This document shows, one piece after another, positions 21,967 to 33,425 of a stretch of 64,000 nucleotides of DNA (positions are counted from its first letter, which is position 1; each line of letters starts with the position of its first letter). The notes beneath the pieces were generated by a model. It was not told the origin of the DNA, searched no databases, and worked only from the letters and a program-made list of their open reading frames with translations. The position numbers and the translations under genes are program-made. Location: contig NBAZ01000023.1 in the NCBI GenBank assembly GCA_002794735.1, forward strand, positions 124,001-188,000, read 5' to 3'. The stretch is from Pyrrhoderma lamaoense. Lineage: Eukaryota; Basidiomycota; Agaricomycetes; Hymenochaetales; Hymenochaetaceae.

Positions 21967-24744
21967 TTACATAACAAATTTCACGGTCACATCCTGTTGT
22001 GGATTGTAATCAACATCAACTTTGAATGTTTACGAGAGATTAGTTAGTCGATTACTTACGATAGGATGTGAGCTCGAGAGCTGAGGTTTCTGACTAAATT
22101 GTTTCCGTAGAATTTTTCTGTCAAAGCACGAGTATAAGACAAGATACTGTAAGATAGGAATCTGCCTATATACCTTATGTTAATAAGAAGTTCCTGGTAA
22201 GACTGGTTTTGATTCGCTTCTATAAATTAGAGTTGTTATACATTAGTACGGTTGTGCTTTTAGACAAAATTAATGAAGACATACTTAGACTTGTCATGAA
22301 AGCCTATAAGCAAAGTTTGCGATTTCAAAATTTCAAAATCAGTAAGTTGTTGCTAGATTCGCACCAGCCCTTACTTACGTAGCTCATAGCACCAGTAGGC
22401 TCATTATTTTCATACGTATCTGCACTAGTCTGAGAGTCTTTGCACCCACTCCAACAAATCTAGAGAAGCTCAGATGAAAACAATCGTAGTAGAACACATG
22501 AATTGACTTACAACGTCCGCTGGGCTATACTTCATTTTTAGAATACGTCTACGATGTTTTGCCCTTTCTCTACTAGCGGGCCGCATCATTCCGCCAAACG
22601 CACGAGCTAATCCATCCATGCTTGTTCTTCGAGGTCTTGTGTCTTGTGAGGCATCTCCCATTCTGTCGATGGTCTCCAAATCTGGTTCTTTTTTGAGTTT
22701 TCCACTCGTTCCATAAGTATATGGAAGATCTAAAACCGGAAAGTAAGTTCAGATCTAGAGATAAAGACCGAGATAGCCTAATCAATTACGAACCTAGTGC
22801 AGATCCTGAGTGACAACACTGAAGAGAAAACCTCCTCAATATAGACGTTAATTGGAATTATAGCTAAGAAAACTTACATCAAAAATAGCCTATACGAGCT
22901 TTGATTAGACATAAGGAGATCAAGCAAGGGGTCAAAAGCTTACTGTCAAGCGGCATCCAGGGGGTAATGGTTTTACCTGTACTAAAATAAGTTTTCACGT
23001 CCTCTGTAAACAGGCCCGAGAAAACGTACCATTATTGTATGCATGTCCTATGGCAGATACGTTAGCCAATTAAATCGTTAGAAGAGTATATGATAATTTA
23101 CATCGTCAACGATATGGCCCTTTTGCTTCCAGTCCGATGGGTATATAACTAAGAGTTTTGTGGGTATACATTATATGACAAGATTGAAACAATTTCCAAT
23201 ACAAACCTTCATCATATCCATCTTCCTCGTCTCCATCCAAGTCTTTTGTCTGTCCTCCGTGTCCTGAGTCTGGGAATATAGTATTGAAGATAGACTCGGA
23301 TCTTAAATTATTTCTTTGACTTACAATGAAAAACGAGTGAATCGTTGGCGTGGGCATCGCGGACGAGCCATTGCATGGCATCAATGATATTCCGGTGGGT
23401 CGGACGCTCCTGTGGGTTTTGCCTTCATCTGTTAACAGGACTATGTCCCCGGCATTAAAGCCATGGTATTCTGTACAGCGCATTGGCGATGAGATTGAAC
23501 CTACAAGATGTAAATGCTGCTTACTTATTAAAAATCTACGCATCCTGCGTGCGTCTGCTATGCATCCATTTAACTGATTCGGTTGACCATCGTAATTTAT
23601 TCCGATCTATTATAAAAGTCAGGGATAAGGTATCAACGATGATAGATGAGAAACGAACTCACACATAACGCTTTCTTTCGACCGTACATTGTGAATATTG
23701 GAAGTATCTCCTATTCTTTGTTATTTCGGGACCATAGTATTGCGTTTCCCTAGGCGGAGAGCGCGGAGTAGGCATTTGCATAGTGGGACGAACAGTTATG
23801 GCTATCAATGGGTGGAAGGTAAGTGTCACTGATTATCAATTTTAGAAAACTAAACGGTATCTGACGCATAGGGTTTGTTCTATGAGGCTGATGCTGAGAG
23901 TGAGCTTGCGCTTGAGGCTGATGCTGAGAGTGAGCTTGCACTTGAGGCTGATGCTGAGAGTGAGCTTGCACTTGAGGCTGAACTACATTATACATAGGAT
24001 GGGAGCCCTGAGGGGGGACCTGAATGACTGGTGCGGTAGCCTGAGGGGGTTTGATGGTATGGTAGCCGGCTCCAGACGGAATTTGATACGTCTGGCCGTA
24101 AGCATGAATTATGACATTTGATGAGTGGCTTTGGCCGCTTTGACGATGTGAAGAATGGTGTCCATGACTATGTCTATGACCATGTTCTCCGTGTCGACTA
24201 TGGCTTCGATGTTTGTGGCGAGAGTTTGAACGAGCTTGAGTTTCGGGTATATGCAGAGCTCTTTCCGTAGTCCTACCTCTATCCTCTCTGGAAAACGCAT
24301 CGGATCAGCTCTGGAAACACTCTGATTCAGTACTAAGAAATTACATAGGTTGTACTGGTGTCTGAGGTTCATGACTGGAACTGCATATCGGTTAATTGGC
24401 TACAGCTTTTTTTTAGTTGTGTGGATAAATACCTTGGTTGAGGGGGAACCACGAAGCCACCTGGATATGGGGAATATGATGCGTTGTTATAACTAACTTG
24501 ACTATAGTAATTGAAGATTTGATACATGGCTCAGGAGCTAGTGCGGAGATAGTCGTAGTATACTCACAGGTTCGGGAAACTGAATGGAACAAAGTAAGGC
24601 TCAACGATTGATTCTAGCTTATTAATACTTGTGGCGAAAACCTTACGCTGGTGAAGGGGCTTGCACAGCTCCATATTGGTCAGTATTAGGCTGGCCGGAG
24701 AAAGAACTTGCTCGGGAACGGGAATAATATTGTGGATTCCACAT
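21967..24744 (-). CDS. MCA1: metacaspase (type I, Q/H-rich prodomain)
   Basis: Nineteen exons from 24744-24647 to 22019-21967, including exons of 18 (23047-23030), 12 (22889-22878), 19 (22303-22285) and 25 bases (22818-22794). The product is about 555 residues after three corrections. The prodomain is Tyr/Pro/Gln- and His-rich, with a 10-residue repeat at 23882-23980. The p20 core has RKKALCIGINYDGQPNQL, then GFNAGDIVLLTDE, the catalytic His in HYSGHGGQT and the catalytic Cys in AIFDCCHSGSALD. The p10 part has ICWSGCKDSQTSADTYENN and ends near QKPQLSSSHP. Known role: calcium-activated Arg/Lys-specific cysteine protease in proteostasis and cell death. Frame deficits: 23682-23683, 23394-23395, and one base at the 22060 splice junction. 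Confidence 0.93.
23882..23980. repeat. 30-base tandem repeat (three and a third copies) in the metacaspase prodomain
   Basis: Three near-identical 30-base units at 23882-23911, 23912-23941 and 23942-23971, plus a partial fourth. On the minus strand each encodes a Gln/His-rich decapeptide (variants of QAHSQHQPQV). Copies differ by one base, so the array is recent and likely to vary in length between strains. Confidence 0.9.
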
Positions 24745-25693
24745 TTTTATCAAGACGATAACGACCCGTTGAAGTTCGCAATGGAGGGCGGGAACGCCGC
24801 GAGTCCTAGCAGAGAAGGCTTATAACAAAAACTAGGGCGTCTCTCGAGGCTGTTTCAGCGCCTTAATAGTACTGTCAGGCGCATGTAACAGCCAACCCAA
24901 TCGGGGGACTTCTGTCTCCATTGTTCGGACCTAATGATGCCGTACTTTAGCCGAAAGATGCAGCTGATGTATTCAGCAGTCAATGCTCTTGGCCTTGCGT
25001 GGAAGCATACGCTCTAAAAGACTTCTTTCGAGTTGAATTGGGAATTGAAGATATACATTTGTTGACGAACAACGTTGATTGCATAAATATAAATCATGGG
25101 AAAAGGAATCTGGTAAACATGCATCAGATGCATAGCCTTTTCCATTATCTCAGGGTCAGGTTTTGGCTACTTCTTAATGAAGGAGTAACCATTTTAGTCC
25201 AAGCGATAAACAACGCGTCAATAGGGACACCCAATGTTGAAGTTCGTCCTCACCTGCTCGCGTCTCTAGCCTCGATTGCCATTCCTCAAGACTTCTACTT
25301 ACATCAAGGCTTTGAAACGTGGGGCTCATACAATCGTGTATACTTCACAGGGTTTCTGTCTTCGTTTCTAGGGCATATCTATATCAACAGCTAAAGGTCT
25401 GCATTCTTCCGATAAGTTCAACGCTGGCAGTTCATCATCCATTCTATTCTACAGGAAGGTGTAATATCATACAAGAATTCATTTCGCATACTATCTACGG
25501 CATTTTCGTTTTTTTACAATTCATTTCCCTCATCAGGCATTTTCCATTAAGCTCATTCTCTACCATTCCATCTCACAACCTTTATACTTGTAAATCTTAG
25601 CTACCCATTATTTAACTCGTCTCCATACTATATTTTATACTAAACTCTTGTCGCTTATACTCCCTCAACGAATCGCGTTGAGGAATCTCTTTC
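24745..25693. other. divergent intergenic region
   Basis: About 950 bases between the metacaspase and the large serine-rich gene, transcribed away from each other. The last 300 bases are C/T-rich. The open frame at 24999-25394 lacks coding character. Confidence 0.45.
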
Positions 25694-28600
25694 ATGACGA
25701 CGGCTCTCTTATCTCGTACTCCAGCCCAGGATGAACAGGAGTCTATCTTCACTACACCAACACTATCCCATGTACCGACAATTTGTCTCACGACCGCGAC
25801 GCCTTCTTCATCTGAAATTCAGGCAACCCCTCCGGTACTAGCGCCAAAAGCCCAATCTGACAATCGCAAACGCTTAGTGCCGAAGAAGTCTAAACTTTCT
25901 TTGCTCAGTAACAACAAGCGCGAAAAGATACTGCCTAGAGATAATGATAGTGAAACTCACCGAGTTGGCTTGCCCCTCCAACGGGCAGGACATTCAGTAT
26001 CTATGTCGATCCTGCGGATGATCCTGATATCGGCGAGATCGTTGTTCTGAAGAAGAAGAAATCTCGGGCCGGGCTAAACGAGGTTCAATGGAATGCTCTT
26101 GGTGATGTCACCAATACAGGAGAATCAAAAGTCAATAACTCTAAACGATCAAACTCAGATGTGCCTATCAAGCCGAAGAAGGATGAAGAGAGGGACAAAT
26201 GGTGGACTCTCGGCCGGGGAGGAGTGACTCTAAAGTTTTAAAGGCTAAACTCAAGGAAAACGAGGTTGGCAAAGAGAATAAGAATTCGACTGTTAGGAGG
26301 TCTCGCCAGTCAACCCGTAGGTCACTTGGCTGTATAACTTAGTTCTTTTGTCTCATCCTTATAACTAGCTGCGGAACAAATAGTGCATCCGGACACTCGT
26401 CAACGATCTCAGTCTTTTGATGCTGGGATGTTTCTTAATGCACCTTCATCAAACTTCATCACAGTTCCTATGCCAGATGATGATGAGTCTCCGATACGAA
26501 CCCATGCACGTACAGACACATCTCCAAGTCTCTATGAATCAGGACCCAGAGTTCCATCCACGTTATCAAGTCATCAAACGATCACAGAAAAGGCCACAGA
26601 GAAGGTTACAGAAGATAAGAAACGCGCAAGAAGTGGATCAATTACTCTACGTGCGATCCGCTCTGTAAAATCATTAGCACGTATGAGTAGTTGGGCCCAG
26701 CTAAAAAATCCGACCAATAGCGAAGTTGAAAGTGAGGATGAGGAGAAAATAGACAGGAAAGGAAGCAAGAGGGGCCTGAAAACTGAGAAGAAGGAACACA
26801 AGAAGGAAACAAAGGAGGGAAAGAAAGAGCGGAAGAAACGGAACCTGAGCATCCGAGGTTCTATCAGTAGCTTTGAGGCTCTGAAAAACCATTTTGGATC
26901 TGTAAAGATGGGTGTAAATTTCTCAGGAACCTTGCGTTCTGTTTCTTCTCAATCTACGACCTCCGATTCTTCTGAAGGGACGATACGTGATGCTTCAAGA
27001 CGTCAATCGGGTTCATCCACAACAACCACACAGTCGAGTGATTCCAGTTATTCAGATATTGAACCTATTATTGGGAGGGCTTCTAAAAGCTCGGGAGCTT
27101 CAAGCATCCGATGGACTGATCAAGTTGAAACAATCAGAGAACAGGACGGACAAGAATTGAATCGTTCTAGGAAACGCAATGGAAGTAAGAGAACACCAGA
27201 AGGTCGAAGACGTCCAGCTCTTGCTTCTCTTTTCTTCAACTCCGAGGATGAAGAAGAGCCTCTAGACTCTACTCCTCGTGCCAGGAAACCCCCAGCTCTT
27301 TCACTACGCACCTCAAACATGGAGTTTGAAGCAGAAACCTCGGCTACACTACTCGATATCAGTGCTAACGATACGATGGATACTCCCGTAAAAAAGGTAC
27401 GACCTGTATCAGAACAGGTAGGTGGGTGTAACCGCTCGAAGGTTATAGTAGGTGATACAGATACGGGTGAGTTTCTTGGAAACGTTTTCTGCGAGGAATT
27501 TTAACTGATTAAATATAATCAGGTGCTATATGTACCTTGGACGCTGCGACTTCTGATCTCGCTAGCCTGATAAATCGTCTTGATCTTGAAGCCACGCCCA
27601 CTGCATCTCCTCGTAACTCCCCAGGCGCATCTAAAGTCTTTGACTCGAGATTCGGACATATTTTAGAGTCTAGTCCCCTCAAAGCAAGTACGCAAACCTC
27701 CCAATCTCTGAGGTCGTATGCTCACCATCGGGCTGTATCTGAGTCTGTGGCTAGTCCTTTAGGACAGAAAATTGCTCCCTGGCCTATACCTGAACGAGAA
27801 GATGGAACTCCTGCATCTCTAGTTAAGCATAAATGGTCCCGTTCGCTTTCAATGTCGCTATCCAAACCGTATGAGGGCTCCCCGGTATTTCATCCGTTAC
27901 CGGCTCCATCCAGACCGCGGTCAAGGGAGTCCTTACTAACGACGTCAAAGGTTGATCATCTACCCGAGTTGCCATCGGTAGTCTCATCTTCGTTTACAAC
28001 TTTCGGAAAGCAGTCACTGAATTCGAAGCCGACGAAGGGCTCTCGCTCCTCAACGAGGGTTGGAAAACGGTCCAAGGGTAGTCGAGGGTCAGTTATGGCA
28101 CAACTTGATGCTAGTGACAGTATATTCCTTGATGAATCAACTAAGCGAAGCCTTGGTATGCGTGGTACGCTAGGTTCTGTGGGATCGACTTCTTCAAACT
28201 TCGATCCCAATGATCCAGACGGCGATATTCCGAAGGAACTGCAGGTATTATTAAACGATAAATCAGCAAAATCACCCTCCTTCACCGGAGCCAGCGAAAG
28301 AGGGTTACTCTTTGAACATGTCTCGGCTTCAATCCCACTGCCACCATCCCAGGTTCCCCACCTAGTATAGCGTTGCCTTCCATTTACGATGGCGTCCCTC
28401 CGGAGGAGTTTGACGAAGTGGATGATGGAATATTTGATCGACTGAATGATGAGAATGAAACAAAGAAATCATTTGACTTTACTGGGGAGTTGAAGAAGCT
28501 GACCTCGTCTGGTGCCGCAGACAATAAAAGTTTTGTTATGCAGCTCGAAGACGCCTTCAGAACGCCCCCCAAATTCTCACCTCTTCGTTTCCATTCAAGG

Positions 28601-31600
28601 TTCGTGAACAAAGAGGAGTCGATTCCGGATGTCCCTCCAATCCCGAAATGTACCAGCCTATTGCCCAACAAGATAAAGAATCGGAGAGCTCTTTATCTCC
28701 AAACATGTCCACGGATGGGTGTACCTCAAAGGAGGATAGTTTCACGTCTGAAAGTCATGATGAAGATGACATTAATAATGAGGATATGTGCATCAGGCAC
28801 CCACCTCTTTCAGCCCTTCACTCCATTTTTGGTCAGTCTTCTGGAACCTTAAATCTTGATTTCAAGTTCGGTGGTGAATCCAATCCCTCGGGTGTATCTG
28901 AAGGTTCTGAAGATGGTGAAAGACACTCAAAGGCAAAACAGGCACCAGCTCAGCTCCCTCGCAGTCGGTCATTCTCTTCTCTGAACTCGGCGGAGTCAGG
29001 AAGGAATATAAGGTCGATGTCAGACCTTCTAGTTTCATTTTCTCAGCATTCTCGAAGTCGATCCTTTGTATCATTGAATTCTGCTTTGAGTAAACCTATG
29101 ACTTTATCTGACATCATCCCTCCCCCCTTCCACGAAAGCCGTAGACATTCATATATCTCGGTTAATGATGAAGAAAACTCAATACTGAAGTCAATCTATG
29201 CTAAAGCTAATGAGATATCCTCGAATATATCGGTTGCCGAATCGCCGGTTAATACTGATGGCGCATCTATCTCTGAAATAGGAGACCGCCATACAGCTCT
29301 GGATCGCCTGGTGGCCCACTCTCGTCAACACTCAGAAGTCAGTTTCTCCGGCTTATCGTCGTTTAGTGAAATTCGCCGGGGATTTGAATACACCTCTTCT
29401 CTTCCGACGTTCTATCCTCCTTCATCAATCTCTATTCCAGTTTCTGATGAAAACTCTAATATTCATCTCCAGCCCCCAGAACCTCCACGCTGGCGTGATT
29501 CCTTGTATAGCATAGCATCTGTTTCCTCTTATGGATGTGTCACAAGACCAGGAGTCCAAGATCCATTTGAGTTTGGAGCACCAGTAAGACCGTTGTCAGA
29601 AGAATTGTCCTTTACTGTGGAAGATACATTTTCTTTCATGCGTCCTGGTGCTCAAAGGCTTCGCATAGATGGTGACATCTCAAACTTTCAATTCCAGGTA
29701 CCCCCTCAACTCCAGGCCTTTGCAGCAATCCATCAACGTCGAACCAGAAGACAGGTTGAATCTATCTATTCCGTGGCGTCTGGACCTCCGGTCAGCCTGT
29801 ATAATAATCGCGGTTTCAGTGTCTATAGTCAGAATAGAAATAGCAATGGTGCTAGTCTAGGGAAGTATCACAATAACAACTCTTCGGATTCTCTGGCTAG
29901 CGAGTTTTCTGCTCATCGTTTGGGAAGGCCTGGAATAGGGGATAAAATGTTTGATTCTGCACGGGACCACGGGGTACCCTTACCATCTATCTCTGCTTCA
30001 CCATCCCAAGCACAGCCCGAACAGGAGTGGCAGGCTACTTTCGACTCTATCATGGATGGTAATTCTATTTTAGAGGAGGCTGAACGTCGTTCTCTATCTT
30101 CAGAATCCGTTTTTGGGCAGGATAAACATCATATCCCACCTCAGGCACCTGGTCTTCTCCCTCCCGGTCAATTCAGGCCATTGTCTACTTATAGTTTTAT
30201 GAGTAACAACAGTCCCAAGCGCGACGATGACACGATGATCTCAGTAAGTTACTACTAAACCATGGCTTCTGTTCACATGATTTACTGCTTCACTAGATGC
30301 TGGGCGGTGGTTATGTCCGAAGACGTTCAATAGGTTCAGCAATTGAAGGTTCTCCGTGTATGAGAGCAGAGAAACGCAGGCCAAAAATAATGATGGGTCG
30401 TGCTCTAACTCGTATTCCTAGTGGAGATGCATATGACTTTGGAGAAGAGAGTGTTAATGGATCACCTGACAGGGCACGTTCATTTATAAGTCGACTGTCA
30501 GGCTCGCCTATAGCCAGCATAAAGCCTGTTGAAAGTCCATTGGAAGCAAGTCCAATTGTTGAGGCCAATGCTGATCAAAACCGACTCTCAGTTTACTTTG
30601 GGGACAATAGAATGAGTATGGCTCGCAAAGGCCTTCTTGAAAGGCAGAGTCTTGAACAATTTTGTTTAAGTGGAGATGGCGAGGAAAATTCTCATCGTAT
30701 GTACTGAGCTGTCACTTCAAAAAGAATTCAGACTAAAACTGTAGCTAGGGAGATCGATTGCAATTTTCCAAAGGCCTGAACCCGCTGCGAGAACAAGGGG
30801 TGCCTCAGTTGGCCAGAGCTATACTGTGAATGGCTCGGACACTCCTCCGTTGTCTGCAACCTCCTCTCGTTACACAGATTCACAAGGCAGTTTCGACCTT
30901 AATCGTTTAAATGCAATGTTAAATGGCCTGTCGAGTGCTGATGCAAGCATAAATAGGAGCAGCTCAAAATTGCGAGCAAGTAATCATCGCCGGAGGATAT
31001 CAGAAGCCCGTGCCTCAAGATCGTCATCTGTTTACGAAACGATTGACGAAGAAGCAGTTTTCGCTACTGACTCTATCTCGTACATGGGAGATCATCTTAA
31101 GAGTTCTGTTAATTCTTCTGTGTCTGATCTAGCTGTATCAAGCATCAAGATAAGGCAATGGGACAATGATGACACTGGTCCAGCTTTGCGCATGATCTAT
31201 GCTCTCCAAGAAGAAGCTCGTCAAGCCGTTGATGCAAGCCAACGTCAATATGCAGACACAGCATTTTCCCTTGATGCCCTTCAGAGTACGTATCAGGATC
31301 AATCGTCCATTACTATAACATGCTCACAATATTCTCAGGTTTCAGGCCACCGTCAAATATCTCAGTCTGGAAAACTTTATTAGAGCACTCACAGAAGACC
31401 TACGGACCTCTGCCCCAAGAACTTCATGGATGCGCCCGTACAACGCGTACCCGTACCGTCTCAAGACCATCCCCTTATCCTCGCAACCGTGTGTTCTTTG
31501 CTCCTGATGAGCAGCCTGTTCTACCTAAGACTGCAATGTTGAGTGGAAAACTTGCACCACTCGCCAAACCATTGCAAGATATATCGGCCAATCCAAATAT

Positions 31601-32009
31601 CGAACCAGCTACTACACTTGAAGTACCCAAGTTAGGACCATCAAAGGTGTTCACTTCGTTCTCTGGTACCTTCAAGAAGAAGAGCTCTAAAGCTTCACTC
31701 GCAAAAGAAAAACTTTCTGTTATCCCGTCACTCACGAATAAACGTTCTCAGTTACTCTCTTCCTCACGTTCCAAGAAATCTCCGGCGGAAAAGCATGTAG
31801 TAAAAGGAAAGTCTCCCAGAAAACACAGAAATAAGGAAAATAAGGAAAACATCATCAAGGGCACCTCTAGGTATATTCATTCCTTTTAATGATATAAGTT
31901 ACACCAAACTCATGCAGCTTGTAGAACTACTGAAAATTTAAGAATCTCCCGGCCACGTCCGCAAGGCCGAAGTCGGGCCGCACCAGCACCTAGAGCTATG
32001 CGACTTTAA
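25694..32009 (+). CDS. very large serine-rich protein, unknown function
   Basis: Seven exons: 25694-26316, 26369-27466, 27523-30243, 30297-30696, 30749-31285, 31339-31870, 31925-32009. With four single-base corrections this is 6000 bases, 1999 residues. It is mostly disordered: Ser-rich, many SP/TP sites, a Lys/Glu-rich block (26730-26850) and repeated short elements of the RSRSFSSLNSA type (around 28970-29090). More structured parts are SWLAPPTGRTFSIYVD-like sequence near 25960, a C-terminal block with ALQEEARQAVDASQRQ and LLEHSQKTYGPLPQEL, and a basic tail (RPRPQGRSRAAPAPRAMRL). The C-terminal block resembles a conserved but, to me, unnamed ascomycete protein. Many phosphorylation-type sites suggest a regulated scaffold; this is inference. 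Breaks: 25953-25955, 26216-26222, 28344-28345, 28642-28644. Confidence 0.8.
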
Positions 32010-33425
32010 ATTCATAAAGTCTATGATTTCACCCGAAAAACTATCCAATAATTTTCTAAATCCCACGCATCGAGCTTCTTGCTTCGTGGATCGCAACTCA
32101 CGAGATACAATATGTATGCTATGCCTCAAAGACCTTTATGCTCTCCCTCGTATTTTATAAATCCCTAGATGCCTGTCTTTGTTTCTGATCATGACGATCT
32201 CTGACGAACTCGGAATCACGCATACCTTTTTGACAATGTTGATATTTTGTTCTCTACGTCTCGATGAAATTGATGCCTGACGTTATCTCACTGATGTTTA
32301 TATTAATGTACTTATAACGAAGTTTTCCACTCCCGAACTGACAAACTGTTATTCCCTTCACGTTCTTATTATGTCATCTTTTGATTGGTACTAGCTTACA
32401 ACGAAAGAGTCTGTGACTGTACAGAGTTTGTACCACTTTTTATTAGTAGTTTGAGACTAAAATATAAATTTTATCTTTGAATCGTAACAAGCCGACGAGA
32501 AGAGAAAAGGCACTTTTGTAACTTCATCAATCAATATCACACGGCAGCAATCAGGAATAGTATATTCTCACACTAAGATTACTAGACTAGAAAGAACTGA
32601 GTCTTCGAATTTCTTTGATTTAATAATCTGTAGACATAATGTGCATTTTCTTTGAAAATAAAACTTTACACTTCGCCTGTGAGTCAGCTCTCGGTGGCGA
32701 ATCGGATTCTTTTCAAATTGTCACAGTAAAATTCGATTTGGGCCTTGCTTTATGAGAAACTACTTAGTAAGTGAAGTTGCCGGTGAGTCAGTCACAAACT
32801 CGGCATTGATCCTGTGAAACTTCAAGCGGATTCACGGCGTTGTCTTTATTGAAATTAGGTTGCTATCTGAAATTGATGATACATCTTTCACGAAAACTGA
32901 TTGGAAGCGATAATAAAAATAGTATTTTCAGTTCACCCAATGAGAAAGCTCAAGGCCTCAAGTAGCTTGTTGATGATCAGTGCTCGGAGATATATACGAT
33001 AAAGGCCAAGTCTTGTATGTACTCTAGATTTCTACTCTTGAATTCGTTTGAGAACATTCGTACATCGTAGGTAGTGTAAGTACCTAAAATTTCAATTTGC
33101 ATGTGTTATTACATGTCTGATATTATATCATCAGATTGCACATATGGAGAAAGTAATTAAGAATAAGGGCTGTGACTTGAGAATCGCGCTGATCTCAAAC
33201 ACCGTCACGTCACGGCTAGCTGAGCGAAACTGGTGCCAAGTATTGAGTAGTTTCCTAGCTTCTCGGCACAGCTCACCCTACCATTTTCTTGTTCTCCTCG
33301 TCCTGGCGGCGACTTACCCATCGCCTTATAACACACTTAGTGTGAACAACTACATAAACCCGGACGTTAGATCGTGCTGACTGTACTAGTCTAGACTACG
33401 CGAGCCTGTTACTCGTAACAAGCAG
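32010..33425. other. intergenic, upstream of the flippase gene
   Basis: About 1.4 kb, AT-rich, with no supported gene. The open frame at 33144-33380 has no recognisable content. It probably includes the flippase promoter and the 3' UTR of the preceding gene. Confidence 0.45.

Noticed and set aside
23471..23524. metacaspase segment read as a coding insertion in the p20 domain
   Set aside because: It has a GTAAG donor and CAG acceptor; removing it gives the expected family sequence FLIKYHGFNAGD in frame.
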